A stretch of DNA of 64,000 nucleotides from an uncultured Christensenellaceae bacterium (GTDB taxonomy: Bacteria > Bacillota > Clostridia > Christensenellales > UBA3700), in the NCBI GenBank assembly GCA_910587685.1, contig CAJUMY010000001.1, positions 1 to 64,000 of the forward strand. Reading direction: 5' to 3'. The first letter of the stretch is position 1. Each line of letters opens with the position of its first letter. Below are positions 52,308-62,518 of this stretch, in pieces. Below the pieces are notes generated by a model. That model made no database searches, was not told the origin of the DNA, and worked only from the letters and a program-made list of their open reading frames with translations. The position numbers and the translations under genes are program-made.

Positions 52308-52337
52308 ATTATACTATCTCTATCGGCAAAATGTCAA
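52308..52337 (-). promoter_or_regulatory. Promoter of lemA-DUF2207
   Basis: TTGACA (52332-52337), 18-nt spacer, TATAAT (52308-52313). Confidence 0.8.
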
Positions 52338-52353
52338 TATTTACATTAAAAAA

Positions 52354-52386
52354 TAAAACGTCGACTGCATTTACAATCGACATTTT
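52354..52386 (-). terminator. Terminator after the OB-fold protein gene
   Basis: A 13-bp stem with two G-U pairs (AAAATGTCGATTG with CAGTCGACGTTTT), followed by ATTTTTT on the minus strand. Confidence 0.85.
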
Positions 52387-52493
52387 CTTTATTGATAGAA
52401 TTTATTTTATACTCTATTTACACTCTTGATATATTATTATAACGCTGATTTTGATAATGCTTTATCGCTCGATATCCGTTAAAATCGGCATTA

Positions 52494-53153
52494 TCAGCTG
52501 TAAAGCTGTTCTTCATCTTGACGCGACAAATTATTCTCTTCAAGGATATTGATCTTGTTGACGGATACTTCGTAAGCGACCTTATTCACGTACTCGTTTT
52601 CTCCGACGGCTTTTTGATATATCCTGCTTTGGATCCTTCCCGTAATGACGATCTTCGAGCCTACGTCGATGCTCTTGATAAACCTTGCGTTACGCCCCCA
52701 TGTAATACACGGAATATAATCGGACTTATTATAGGCTCTGTTGACAGCTAGCAATACGTCGCATATCTCCCTTTTGAACGGGGTCGTTCTATAGATAGGC
52801 GGCTTGCATATGTATCCCGTTATCTCGATCATATTGGGATTCTTCTCCTCGTCGATATCAACGATATCTCTGACGAATACGGTCAGCATTAGCTTCGACT
52901 TATCGTCAACTATCTTGTTGTAACTCCTAAACTGCCCTTCTATGCTTATCTTTTCGCCTACCTCGATAGGTCTTTCTGCCAGCAGTCTTTCCGAAATAGT
53001 TATAGGTATTTCGTCGCACTGTTCGGAAAGCCTTTTCACGGACAGTATACATTCGTAGAATCCTTCGCCGAAAACTTCATGACTGAACTCAGGAGCGCTC
53101 ACTACTGTTCCCGTCAATTCTACCTTGTTGTTGTTCATCTCTTCGTAGTTCAT
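52494..53153 (-). CDS. Tandem OB-fold single-strand-binding-like protein
   Basis: The 219-residue protein has two OB-fold repeats: about 9-97 (VELTGTVVSAPEFSHE...) and about 107-200 (IEITGYICKPPIYRTTPF... ITWGRNARFI). The second half resembles the SSB/PriB fold most. It lacks the acidic SSB tail. Clostridia carry such proteins besides the main SSB; the role, perhaps in DNA handling or regulation, is unclear. Its ATG shares a base with the stop of the deacetylase gene (TAATG), so the two are tightly coupled although their jobs look unrelated. Confidence 0.75.
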   Translation of the reverse strand: MNYEEMNNNKVELTGTVVSAPEFSHEVFGEGFYECILSVKRLSEQCDEIPITISERLLAERPIEVGEKISIEGQFRSYNKIVDDKSKLMLTVFVRDIVDIDEEKNPNMIEITGYICKPPIYRTTPFKREICDVLLAVNRAYNKSDYIPCITWGRNARFIKSIDVGSKIVITGRIQSRIYQKAVGENEYVNKVAYEVSVNKINILEENNLSRQDEEQLYS

Positions 53154-53917
53154 TATTCCTCCATTTTCTTAAGGTGTTGTACACCGTTATTGTCTATTAT
53201 GTAATTATCATCATATACTAATTCGCTCATCGTTACGAATTCGTATCCTTGATTCTTAAGATTAAGAATTATCATAGGCAAAGCCTCGACAATGTGATCG
53301 CTATTGTTATGGCACAGTATTATCGAACCGCTTTTAACTCGCGAACAAACTCTTTTTGATATTTCTCCGCTGCTTAGTCCCTTCCAATCCAGTGAATCGA
53401 CGTCCCACTGTATGGTTTTCATACCGAGTTCGTTTACCGTCCTTATCAGTCTGTCGTTATAGTCTCCGAACGGAGGACGGAATACCTTCACGGGTTTTCC
53501 CGTTATAGCGGTTATCTTTTCGTTCACGCTCGAGATCTCTTTGATTATTACTTCCTCTTGGATCGTAGACATCTTGAGATGATTCGCGCTGTGATTGCCT
53601 ATTTCCATTCCGTTATCGGAAATATATTTGACCTCTTCTCCGTATTTATCGATCCAAAATCCTACAAGAAAAAACGTTCCTTTTATTCGATACTTATTTA
53701 GCGTATCGACGATACTTTTGGTTTTGTCCGCTCCCCACGCCGCATCAAAAGATATGGCTATCTTTTTGCTGTCGGTATCGACCGAATATATCGGAACCAA
53801 CCTTTCTTTTGCGGCTACCGACGCTATCGTTCCGCCTATCATACCCGAAAGCGCTATAACTACCAACACAAGAACAAGAATTAACTCGACCGTTTTTTTC
53901 TTAACCGTTATGAACAT
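53153..53917 (-). CDS. PdaB-like polysaccharide deacetylase
   Basis: The 254-residue protein has an N-terminal anchor (about 10-33) and an extracellular NodB domain. Motif 1 is SFDAAWG (Asp58), motif 2 is HSANH (His109, His113), motif 3 RPPFGDY (Arg147), and motif 5 ILCHN near 202. This is the PdaB-type variant in which the second Asp of motif 1 is replaced. PdaB proteins affect spore cortex peptidoglycan in Bacillus; here the substrate is not proven. AAGGAG precedes ATG. The 426-nt region 53918-54343 holds the purL terminator and an AT-rich stretch with several promoter-like matches, none clear enough to choose. Confidence 0.85.
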   Translation of the reverse strand: MFITVKKKTVELILVLVLVVIALSGMIGGTIASVAAKERLVPIYSVDTDSKKIAISFDAAWGADKTKSIVDTLNKYRIKGTFFLVGFWIDKYGEEVKYISDNGMEIGNHSANHLKMSTIQEEVIIKEISSVNEKITAITGKPVKVFRPPFGDYNDRLIRTVNELGMKTIQWDVDSLDWKGLSSGEISKRVCSRVKSGSIILCHNNSDHIVEALPMIILNLKNQGYEFVTMSELVYDDNYIIDNNGVQHLKKMEE

Positions 53918-54251
53918 CTCTAACTCCTTCTATTTTCTAACGGCAATTACAATTATACAAAATATTTTATATTTCGGCGTGTCTATTCCCGTCGATTTAT
54001 GGCGTATTTTGTCGAATTATGTCAAACCGCATTTCTATTTTCTAAAATATACTTATGAGATTTCGTCAAAAACTATTCGCATTTAATGAAAGTAAAAGGA
54101 TTAATTACGTTATCGAACCGACAAAAAACGCTAAACGCCGTTTGATAAAAGCAAAGATGCGTATTTTCGATCAAATATGATATAGAGCTAATGAAAATAA
54201 GCGTTAAGATATACGCCATCAAATATCTATCTAATGTTTTTATTGAAAAAC

Positions 54252-54283
54252 AAAAATACGCGTAGCGCGCTACGCGTATTTTT
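54252..54283 (-). terminator. Palindromic terminator of the pur operon
   Basis: A perfect 32-bp palindrome whose arms are AAAAATACGCGTAGCG and its complement, ending in a T run on both strands. It lies about 60 nt after the purL stop. Confidence 0.9.
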
Positions 54284-54343
54284 CTTAAAATTTTAATTCT
54301 TAGCTAATTAGGCACGCAATAAAATATGCCTTCCGTATCGTGA

Positions 54344-57300
54344 TTACTTGAAGTATTTGACTCCCGATGCAAAAAGTCTCATATCGTAATTACCTTCGAC
54401 GTTCTTATATAGATCGTCGTCGATTCTCTCGGCGTGTCCCATCTTTCCGAGAACTCTGCCGTCAGGCGATATGATACCTTCTATAGCGTACATTGAACCG
54501 TTCGGATTATACGGCGATTCCATAGTAGCGTTGCCAAGCATATCCACGTATTGCGTAGCCACCTGTCCGTTCTTTATTATCTTATCGAGTTCTTCTTTCG
54601 AAGATACGAATCTTCCCTCTCCGTGACTTACCGGAACGTTAAATATCTCGTTCACCTTAATGTCGTTGAACCAAGGCGTTTTGTTTGTCGCAACTCTTAC
54701 TTTGACTATAGTGCTGACGTGTCTTGAAATGTTATTGAACGTAAGCGTCGGAGCCTCGCTAGACTGCTCTCTTATATCGCCGTAAGGAACGAGTCCGAGC
54801 TTTATGAGCGCTTGGAAACCGTTACATATACCTATCGCAAGACCGTCTCTCTTGTACAGCATATTCATGACCGCGTCCGCAACTATCGGATTTTTGAACG
54901 TCGTAGCTATGAATTTACCCGAACCGTCAGGTTCGTCGCCGCCGGAAAATCCTCCGGGGAAAGCTATTATCTGACTTTCGTCTATGAGACGTTTTAACTC
55001 TCTGACGTCTTCTTCGATGTCATGAGGCTTTTGATTCTTAACGACGAATATCTCTGCTTTAGCGCCTGCTCGTTCAAATGCTCTCGCGGTATCATACTCG
55101 CAGTTCGTTCCAGGAAATACCGGTATAAGAACTCTCGGCTTAGCTATACCAAGCGAAGTCCTCTCCTTCTTTAATGCAAAACAGTTGAGATTGCCTACCT
55201 CGCCGCTTGCCGGAGCTTTCGACGGGAATACGTTTTCGAGCGGTTTGGTGAACGACTCTATTATCTCGTCCATTTTTATCTTAACGTCGCCGATCTCTAC
55301 CGTATGCGTACCGTTAAGATATCCGATATAATCGACGTCAAAACCGCCGAATCCGTCGACGTTATCCGCAACGAATACAAAATCGCCGAACTTAGGAGCA
55401 AAGAATTCGTTATCGAATCTGTCGAATGTGAATCCTACCTTATTGCCGACAAACGATTTCAGCAATGCGGCGATAAGACCGCCCTCTTCGACTACGCTGC
55501 ACGCCTTTATATTTCCGTTTTCTATCTCTTTGTGCATTGCATGAGCAAGCGAAACGAAATAGTTGAAATCAGGAATATTGTTATCGTCTCTTCTAACAGA
55601 GATGCGGTATACCTTATCGCCCGAGCGTTCGCTTACGGTATTGGTTATCATTTTACTTGCTTTCGTTATGCCCATCGCAAAGCTGATAAGCGTAGGCGGA
55701 ACGTCTATCTTTTCAAAACTTCCGCTCATCGAATCCTTACCGCCTATAGCTCCTACTCCGATATTAACTTGAGCGTAAAGAGCTCCGAGCAAAGCGCCGA
55801 GAGGTTCGCCCCAACGTTCTTCGTCTTTGCCGAGTTTCTTGAAAAACTCCTGAAGAGTCAATCTTATAGTAGAGAGTTTAACGCCGCTCGCAATGAGTTT
55901 AGCCACGGAAGTCAATACGGAATACACCGCTCCCGTGAACGGAGAACTTGACATAAGCTGGGGGGAACAAGCGTACGTCGACACCGTAGCAGTGTCGGTA
56001 TATCCTTTTACGGGCGGTTTCGCCGCCATAACTATAGAAGGCGTCAACTGATACTTTCCGCCGAAAGGCATTATTACGCTGGCGGCGCCTATAGTTCCGT
56101 CGAATATTTCGCCGAGTCCCTTAGTACTGCATACGTTGAGTCTTGACATATTATGTAGTACTGCGCCCTTTATATCTTTCGCGTCAAGATATTCTTTTAC
56201 GCCTTTATCTATATCTTCGATATATTTGCTTACTCTGTCTTTAACAACGGCTTCCTGTCTCTGTTTGACTCCGTTAGTATCCAAAAATTCGCGTTTGAGA
56301 TCGACTATGGTATCGCCTTGATACGTCATTCTCATTCTGCCGTTATCCGTGACCTCGGCAACAACGGTAGCTTTAAGATTTTCGCTTTCCGCATATTTTA
56401 TGAATTTATCGAGATCATGCGGCTTGATAACGCAAGCCATTCTTTCCTGGGACTCCGAGATAGCGAGTTCCGTACCGGAAAGACCTTCGTACTTCTTCGG
56501 AACTTTGTCAAGATATATATCGAGACTGTCGGCAAGCTCGCCTATCGCTACCGATACGCCGCCCGCTCCGAAATCGTTACATTTTATTATCATTTGGGCG
56601 ACTTCTTTGATCCTGAAAAGACGCTGTATTTTTCTCTCCGTGAGCGGATTGCCCTTCTGCACTTCTGCGCCGCAGACTTCTACCGACTTCTCGGTATGAG
56701 CCTTAGACGATCCCGTAGCTCCGCCGCATCCGTCGCGTCCCGTATCTCCGCCGAGAAGAACTATGATATCGCCCTTTTGCGGTTTCTCTCTCTTTACGTT
56801 CTCTCTCGGAGCTCCCGCTATAACGTAACCGGTCTCCAACCTTTTAGCTTTATAATTCTCGTGATACATTTCAGCTACAAGTCCCGTCGAAAGACCTATC
56901 TGGTTGCCGTAGCTCGAATAACCGCTCGCCGCAGTCTTCGTTATAACTCTTTGCGGAAGTTTTCCTTTTAACGTATCGCTGAGTTTTTCCCTCGGATCTG
57001 CCGAACCCGTTACGCGCATTGCCTGATACACGTAAGTTCTGCCGCTTAGCGGATCTCTGATAGCTCCGCCGAGACAAGTCGCCGCGCCGCCGAAAGGCTC
57101 GATTTCCGTAGGATGATTATGAGTCTCGTTCTTGAACATGATGAGCCATTCTTCATCTTTTCCGTCAACGTCTACGTTCACGACTACTGAACACGCATTG
57201 ATTTCGTCCGAAGTATCGAGATTGTCAAGAAGTCCCTGACTCTTAAGTTTTTTGACCGCTATGGTCGCTATGTCCATAAGACACTTATATTTATCGCTTC

Positions 57301-58078
57301 TCTTAGAATTGAACTCGTTATAGAGTCTCTCATATTCCTCAAGAGCCTGTTTCAAATGCGGATTATCGCTATCTATCGTGATCTTCGTTATTTCGGTATT
57401 GAACGTAGTGTGACGGCAGTGATCGCTCCAGTAAGTATCGATAACCTTGAGCTCGGTCTCCGTAGGCGCTCTTCTCTCGTCGCTAAAATAGCTTTGAACG
57501 AATTTCAGATCCTCTTTGCTCATTGCGAATCCTATTCTTTCATGATATGCAAATAGCTCTTCTTCGCTCATTTTAACGAATTCGTCGAGTTTTTTCACTT
57601 TTTCGACCGCATTTATCTCTTGAACCAACGTCTCGGGCTTTTCCATAAGTCCTTCTCTTGATTCTACGGGGTTGATGAGATAATGCTTTATCTGCGGCAT
57701 ATAAGACGCATCGCACTTAACGGCGTAAACCGTCGCGCAACGTATAAGCGGTTTATTTCCCATCGAAAGAAGCTGCACGCACTGCATTGCGGAATCGGCT
57801 CTCTGATCGTACTGTCCGGGGAGATATTCTACGACGACGTAGTTATACCCGTCAAAAGCGGGAAGATCTTCTTCGTACAACTCGTCTACCGGCGCTTCGC
57901 TGAATATGGTATTTTTAGCCTTTTCATATACGGTCTCGTCAATGTTTTCAATATCGTATCTAATTATGATCTTCACGTCGTCGACTTCGAGATTGAGTAC
58001 GCTTCTGAAGTCGCCGAGCGCTTTCTTCGATGCTACGTTATTTCCTTCTTTCTTTTCTACGAATATTCTTCTGATCAT
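54344..58078 (-). CDS. purL: Phosphoribosylformylglycinamidine synthase, single-chain type
   Basis: The 1244-residue protein fuses the synthetase and glutaminase parts that are separate (PurS/PurL/PurQ) in Bacillus. TYWSDHCRHTTF near 210 marks the ATP-binding half, a second AIRS-like repeat follows, and the last 250 residues form a class I glutaminase with IPVFPGTNCEYD, the nucleophile Cys in AIGICNGFQ, and VSHGEGRF. It turns FGAR, glutamine and ATP into FGAM. The ATG overlaps the purD stop (ATGA). It is the last gene of the operon. Confidence 0.97.
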   Translation of the reverse strand: MIRRIFVEKKEGNNVASKKALGDFRSVLNLEVDDVKIIIRYDIENIDETVYEKAKNTIFSEAPVDELYEEDLPAFDGYNYVVVEYLPGQYDQRADSAMQCVQLLSMGNKPLIRCATVYAVKCDASYMPQIKHYLINPVESREGLMEKPETLVQEINAVEKVKKLDEFVKMSEEELFAYHERIGFAMSKEDLKFVQSYFSDERRAPTETELKVIDTYWSDHCRHTTFNTEITKITIDSDNPHLKQALEEYERLYNEFNSKRSDKYKCLMDIATIAVKKLKSQGLLDNLDTSDEINACSVVVNVDVDGKDEEWLIMFKNETHNHPTEIEPFGGAATCLGGAIRDPLSGRTYVYQAMRVTGSADPREKLSDTLKGKLPQRVITKTAASGYSSYGNQIGLSTGLVAEMYHENYKAKRLETGYVIAGAPRENVKREKPQKGDIIVLLGGDTGRDGCGGATGSSKAHTEKSVEVCGAEVQKGNPLTERKIQRLFRIKEVAQMIIKCNDFGAGGVSVAIGELADSLDIYLDKVPKKYEGLSGTELAISESQERMACVIKPHDLDKFIKYAESENLKATVVAEVTDNGRMRMTYQGDTIVDLKREFLDTNGVKQRQEAVVKDRVSKYIEDIDKGVKEYLDAKDIKGAVLHNMSRLNVCSTKGLGEIFDGTIGAASVIMPFGGKYQLTPSIVMAAKPPVKGYTDTATVSTYACSPQLMSSSPFTGAVYSVLTSVAKLIASGVKLSTIRLTLQEFFKKLGKDEERWGEPLGALLGALYAQVNIGVGAIGGKDSMSGSFEKIDVPPTLISFAMGITKASKMITNTVSERSGDKVYRISVRRDDNNIPDFNYFVSLAHAMHKEIENGNIKACSVVEEGGLIAALLKSFVGNKVGFTFDRFDNEFFAPKFGDFVFVADNVDGFGGFDVDYIGYLNGTHTVEIGDVKIKMDEIIESFTKPLENVFPSKAPASGEVGNLNCFALKKERTSLGIAKPRVLIPVFPGTNCEYDTARAFERAGAKAEIFVVKNQKPHDIEEDVRELKRLIDESQIIAFPGGFSGGDEPDGSGKFIATTFKNPIVADAVMNMLYKRDGLAIGICNGFQALIKLGLVPYGDIREQSSEAPTLTFNNISRHVSTIVKVRVATNKTPWFNDIKVNEIFNVPVSHGEGRFVSSKEELDKIIKNGQVATQYVDMLGNATMESPYNPNGSMYAIEGIISPDGRVLGKMGHAERIDDDLYKNVEGNYDMRLFASGVKYFK

Positions 58079-59337
58079 TTGAGTTTTATACCTATATCCT
58101 TTCTGTAGTGCATATTCTTAAATTGAATATTTTCTATATTCTTATACGCCTTCGCTCTGGCGTCCCCTATATCCTTGCCTGTACAAGTTACTCCGAGAAC
58201 TCTGCCGCCGCTCGTGACATAACCGCCGTTACCGTCGCTCTTCGTGCCTGCGTGGAACAGCATAACGTCTTCATCCAGCTCGCCTATCGATATCGGAAGT
58301 CCCTTTTCATAACTTTCGGGATAGCCGCCGCTTGCAAGAATAACGCAAACGCAAGCGTTGTCGTCCCATTCGATGTTGAGCGTATCGAGTTTTCCGTCAA
58401 TAACGGCGTTAAAGATGTCGACGATATCGGTTCTAAGTCTCGGAAGCACGACTTGAGTCTCGGGGTCTCCGAAACGGGCGTTGTACTCGAGAACTTTGAC
58501 TCCGTCACTCGTGAGCATGAGTCCGAAGTAAAGAACTCCCTTGAACGTTCTGCCTTCGCTGTTCATAGCGTTGACCGTAGGAAGAATTATCTTCTCCGTT
58601 ACTTCTTTCTCTATCTCTTTCGTATAAACTTTCGACGGCGAGAAAGTTCCCATACCTCCGGTATTGAGTCCTTCGTCGTTATCGTACGCTCTCTTATGGT
58701 CTTGCGACGATACCATAGGAACGATAGTTTTGCCGTCGGTAAAGGCAAGTATGGATACCTCTTTGCCGACCAAAAATTCTTCGACGATGACTTTGGAGCC
58801 CGCCGCCTTGAATTTCATATCTATCATCATATCGGAAAGAGCCGCCTTCGCTTCGTCAAAATCATTCGCGATAACAACGCCTTTTCCTAGAGCAAGCCCG
58901 TCGGCCTTTACGACCAAAGGATACTTTGCGTTCTTTACGTAATCCACAGCCTTTTCGTATTCGGTAAACTCCTCGTAATCTGCAGTGGGAATCGAATACT
59001 TTTTCATCAGATACTTACTGAACGACTTCGAGCCTTCGATTATCGCGGCATTCTTATTCGGACCGAACACGCGTACGCCGTCAGCCTCGAGAAGATCGAC
59101 AAGTCCGCCTGCAAGCGGATCGTCCGGCGCTACCATAACCATATTTATATTCTTATTGCTCTTAACGAACGAGCGGATCGCATCGAAGTCCATTACCGAA
59201 ATATCTACGCATTCCGCTATCTCGCTTATTCCGGCGTTACCGGGCAAGCAATATATCTTGTTTACCTTTGGGCTCTTGTTTAGCGCATAACATATAGCGT
59301 GCTCTCTACCGCCGCCGCCGATTACTAAAATATCCAT
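58075..59337 (-). CDS. purD: Phosphoribosylamine-glycine ligase
   Basis: The 420-residue ATP-grasp enzyme starts MDILVIGGGGREHA, and has PLVVKADGLALGKGV near 136 and EYNARFGDPETQ near 282. It joins phosphoribosylamine and glycine. I use ATG 59337, with AAGGAG about 10 nt upstream; 25 in-frame codons above it are the purH end and spacer and are not conserved. It overlaps purL by 4 nt. Confidence 0.97.
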   Translation of the reverse strand: MDILVIGGGGREHAICYALNKSPKVNKIYCLPGNAGISEIAECVDISVMDFDAIRSFVKSNKNINMVMVAPDDPLAGGLVDLLEADGVRVFGPNKNAAIIEGSKSFSKYLMKKYSIPTADYEEFTEYEKAVDYVKNAKYPLVVKADGLALGKGVVIANDFDEAKAALSDMMIDMKFKAAGSKVIVEEFLVGKEVSILAFTDGKTIVPMVSSQDHKRAYDNDEGLNTGGMGTFSPSKVYTKEIEKEVTEKIILPTVNAMNSEGRTFKGVLYFGLMLTSDGVKVLEYNARFGDPETQVVLPRLRTDIVDIFNAVIDGKLDTLNIEWDDNACVCVILASGGYPESYEKGLPISIGELDEDVMLFHAGTKSDGNGGYVTSGGRVLGVTCTGKDIGDARAKAYKNIENIQFKNMHYRKDIGIKLK

Positions 59338-59354
59338 TATATGTACCGCTCCTT

Positions 59355-60902
59355 TTAATGTTTGAAGTGTCTGTTGCCGGTAAAGATCATACTGATACCG
59401 TACTTGTCGCAAGCCTCTACGCTGTCCTTATCTCTCAAACTTCCGCCCGGCTGAACGATCGCGCTGATACCCGCCTTATGAGCTTCGTTCACGCAGTCGT
59501 CGAACGGGAAGAACGCGTCCGATGCCAAAACGGCGCCTTCTGTAGACGTGAGCGAGTGTTCTATAGCTTGCTTCGTCGCCCATATTCTGTTGACCTGACC
59601 GCCGCCTATACCGAGAGTAGTCCTGTCCTTTGCGACAACGATAGCGTTGCTCTTCGTATGCTTAACAACTTTCATTGCGAAAATCATATCTTCAAACTCT
59701 TTTTCCGTAGGACGTTTTTTCGTAACGTATTCTATCTTACCGTTATCTATGACCATATCGTCGTATTCCTGAACAAGCAATCCTCCGAGCACTTTTTTCA
59801 TGTCGTAGATGCCGTCGTCTACAGGCGTATCGAGTCCGTCCATTGTTAAAAGTCTTATATTCTTCTTCTGAGAAAGTATATCGAACGCTTCCTTAGAGAA
59901 TGACGGAGCGACTACTATCTCTATGAATATCTTATTGATCTCCTCCGCCGTTTCCTTATCAATCTCCTTATTCGACGCTATTATTCCGCCGAATACTGAC
60001 ACGGGATCGGAATTGTACGCTTTCTTAAAAGCCTCCGATATCGTATCTGCAGAACTTACTCCGCACGGATTGGAGTGTTTTACGGCAACGATGGTAGGAA
60101 CGTTTCCGAACTCCTTGAGAAGAGCTATCGCGCCGTTAGTGTCGTTGATGTTATTATAGGAGAGTTCTTTTCCGTGAAGCTGCTTAGCTCCCGCAAGCGA
60201 ACCGCTGACAGGAAAGTTTTCCTTGTAAAATACCGCTTCCTGATTCGGATTCTCACCGTATCTCATATCCTGAACTTTTTCGTATGCGAAAGTGATCTGT
60301 TCCGGGAACTTGATACCTATCTTATTCCTGAGATAAGTTGAAATAAGCGTATCGTATACCGCGGTATGCTGATAAACCTTATACATAAGATAAAACTTAG
60401 TATCTTTGCTGACTCCGCCGCTTTCAAGCTCGCTAAGTACGATCGCATAGTCTTTCGGATCGACTATAACGGTAACGTCCTGATAATTTTTCGCTGCGCT
60501 CCTGAGCATCGTAGGTCCGCCGATATCTATGTTTTCGATAGCTTCCTGAAGCTCAACGTTAGGCTTTTCTATAGTCTTTTTGAAAGGATAAAGATTAACG
60601 ACCACAACGTCTATAGTATTTATGTTGAGCTTTTCAAGCTGCTGCATATGCTCTTCATTAGAACGCATTGCCAAAAGCCCTGCGTGTACGGCAGGATGAA
60701 GAGTCTTTACTCTTCCGTCAAGACATTCGGGGAAACCTGTTATATCGCTTATACCTATTACCTTTATACCCGCGTCTTTGAGTACGTTAAAAGTACCGCC
60801 CGTCGATATTATCTCATAACCGAAACTTTCGAGGTTCTTTGCCAAGTCAACAATACCTGTTTTATCAGAAACGCTTATGAGCGCTCTTTTTTTCATTTCC
60901 AT
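59355..60902 (-). CDS. purH: Bifunctional AICAR transformylase/IMP cyclohydrolase
   Basis: The 515-residue protein has an MGS-like IMP cyclohydrolase domain (about 1-200, with SVSDKTGIVDLA and DGRVKTLHPAVH) and an AICAR transformylase domain with AVKHSNPCGV near 275 and AFFPFDDCV near 460. It does the last two steps to IMP. It lies 16 nt after purN and 17 nt before purD. Confidence 0.97.
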   Translation of the reverse strand: MEMKKRALISVSDKTGIVDLAKNLESFGYEIISTGGTFNVLKDAGIKVIGISDITGFPECLDGRVKTLHPAVHAGLLAMRSNEEHMQQLEKLNINTIDVVVVNLYPFKKTIEKPNVELQEAIENIDIGGPTMLRSAAKNYQDVTVIVDPKDYAIVLSELESGGVSKDTKFYLMYKVYQHTAVYDTLISTYLRNKIGIKFPEQITFAYEKVQDMRYGENPNQEAVFYKENFPVSGSLAGAKQLHGKELSYNNINDTNGAIALLKEFGNVPTIVAVKHSNPCGVSSADTISEAFKKAYNSDPVSVFGGIIASNKEIDKETAEEINKIFIEIVVAPSFSKEAFDILSQKKNIRLLTMDGLDTPVDDGIYDMKKVLGGLLVQEYDDMVIDNGKIEYVTKKRPTEKEFEDMIFAMKVVKHTKSNAIVVAKDRTTLGIGGGQVNRIWATKQAIEHSLTSTEGAVLASDAFFPFDDCVNEAHKAGISAIVQPGGSLRDKDSVEACDKYGISMIFTGNRHFKH

Positions 60903-60918
60903 ACCTACAAATCTCTCC

Positions 60919-61500
60919 TTATTCTTTGCATAATTGAGCTACCACTTCCGGAAGTAATCTATGTTCGAGTTCGAGAACTCTTTTCTGTAACGTTTCGGGA
61001 GTATCGCCTTCTATAACGGGTACTTTTTCCTGTCTTATTATAGCTCCCGTATCGGCGCCTTCGTCGACGTAATGGACCGTAGCCCCGCTTTCTTTTTCGC
61101 CGTTTTCTATAACGGCTCTATGTACTTTCATTCCGTAAAAGCCCATTCCGCAGTATTTCGGAATAAGCGACGGATGAATATTGATTATCTTGTTTCTGTA
61201 CTTATCGACTAAAATCGGAGTAACGATATTGAGATAACCTGCGAGAACTATGAGCTCCACGCCGCGCGATTCAAGCGTCGTAATAATGGCTCTATCCATA
61301 TCTTCCGCCGACGCATAACTCTTTTTATCGAAGACGTAATATGCTATATTGTGTTTTTTACATCTTTCTATCGAAAATATTCCGTCTTTACTGCAGATAA
61401 CGCACTCTATTTTCGCATTGATATCGCCTTTTTCGACTGCGTCGATAATGGATTGCATATCCGTGCCGCCGCCCGATACGAATATCGCTAATTTTTTCAT
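60919..61500 (-). CDS. purN: Phosphoribosylglycinamide formyltransferase
   Basis: The 193-residue protein matches folate-dependent PurN, with VSGGGTDMQSII near 8, NIHPSLIPKYCGMGFYG near 104 holding the catalytic Asn and His, and HYVDEGADTGAII near 140 with the catalytic Asp. The His-Pro-Ser-Leu loop is typical. The ATG overlaps the purM stop by 4 nt. Confidence 0.97.
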   Translation of the reverse strand: MKKLAIFVSGGGTDMQSIIDAVEKGDINAKIECVICSKDGIFSIERCKKHNIAYYVFDKKSYASAEDMDRAIITTLESRGVELIVLAGYLNIVTPILVDKYRNKIINIHPSLIPKYCGMGFYGMKVHRAVIENGEKESGATVHYVDEGADTGAIIRQEKVPVIEGDTPETLQKRVLELEHRLLPEVVAQLCKE

Positions 61501-62513
61501 ATCGTTACACCCGAACCTTCTACCACTTCGCCGATAACGTATGCTTTCTCGCCGAGTTTTTCAAGTTCTCTTACGACATCGTCTTGGATTTCTGGAGAAA
61601 CAGCCATTACCATACCGATACCCATATTGAACGTATTGTACATCTTTTCATCGCTGATGCCCGCGATCTCCTGAAGCGCGACAAAGAGTTTGGGAAGCGC
61701 GTAACTCGTTCTGTCTATCTTGACTCCGAGTCCTTTAGGTATGATCCTGGGGATATTCTCTATGAATCCGCCGCCCGTAATATGAGCGATACCTTTTATC
61801 TCAAACTTCTCAATGATATTAAGAACGGTCTTTACGTATAACTTAGTAGGCGTCAAAACGACTTCCGCAGGAGTACATCCGAGCGTTGCGTTATATGTAT
61901 TGAGAGCCTCTTTGTCCTCGCCGAAAAGTTTTCTTACGAGCGAATAACCGTTACTGTGTACTCCCGAAGAAGCGAGACCTATGAGTTTATCTCCCTTCTT
62001 TATCGTTTTTCCGTTGATTATTTTGTTCTTCTTTACGATACCTACGGCAAAACCCGCTATATCGTATTCTCCTTTAGAGTAAAATCCCGGCATTTCGGCA
62101 GTCTCTCCGCCGATCAACGCGCATCCGCTCTCGAAGCATCCCTGAGAAACGCCTTTGACTATAGTCGCGACTTTCTCGGGAACGAGTTTATCAAGCGCAA
62201 TGTAGTCGAGGAAAATTAGCGGCTTCGCGCCTTGACATACTATGTCGTTGACGCACATAGCGACCGCGTCGATACCGATGGTATCGTGTTTGTCAAGGAC
62301 GAACGCATACTTGAGTTTGGTGCCTACTCCGTCCGTACCCGCAACGAGACAGTCTGCGTCGTCGCCATCTCCGAGAGCATAAAATCCGCCGAAACTGCCG
62401 AGGTCTCCGAGCACGTTATCGTTATAAGTTTTCTTTACATACTGTTTCATCAATTTAACAGCTTCGTAACCGGCCTCGACGTCGACACCGGCGCTCTTGT
62501 AATCTATCGCCAT
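61497..62513 (-). CDS. purM: Phosphoribosylformylglycinamidine cyclo-ligase
   Basis: The 338-residue protein is a standard AIR synthetase, with GTDGVGTKLKYA near 59, GGETAEMPGFY near 137 and HITGGGFIENIPR near 243. It closes FGAM to AIR using ATP. It starts 5 nt after purF. Confidence 0.98.
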   Translation of the reverse strand: MAIDYKSAGVDVEAGYEAVKLMKQYVKKTYNDNVLGDLGSFGGFYALGDGDDADCLVAGTDGVGTKLKYAFVLDKHDTIGIDAVAMCVNDIVCQGAKPLIFLDYIALDKLVPEKVATIVKGVSQGCFESGCALIGGETAEMPGFYSKGEYDIAGFAVGIVKKNKIINGKTIKKGDKLIGLASSGVHSNGYSLVRKLFGEDKEALNTYNATLGCTPAEVVLTPTKLYVKTVLNIIEKFEIKGIAHITGGGFIENIPRIIPKGLGVKIDRTSYALPKLFVALQEIAGISDEKMYNTFNMGIGMVMAVSPEIQDDVVRELEKLGEKAYVIGEVVEGSGVTI

Positions 62514-62518
62514 CTAAG

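Noticed and set aside
54252..54283. 32-bp palindrome as a recombination or attachment site
   Set aside because: It is right after the last pur gene, with T runs on both sides, so an intrinsic terminator explains it fully.
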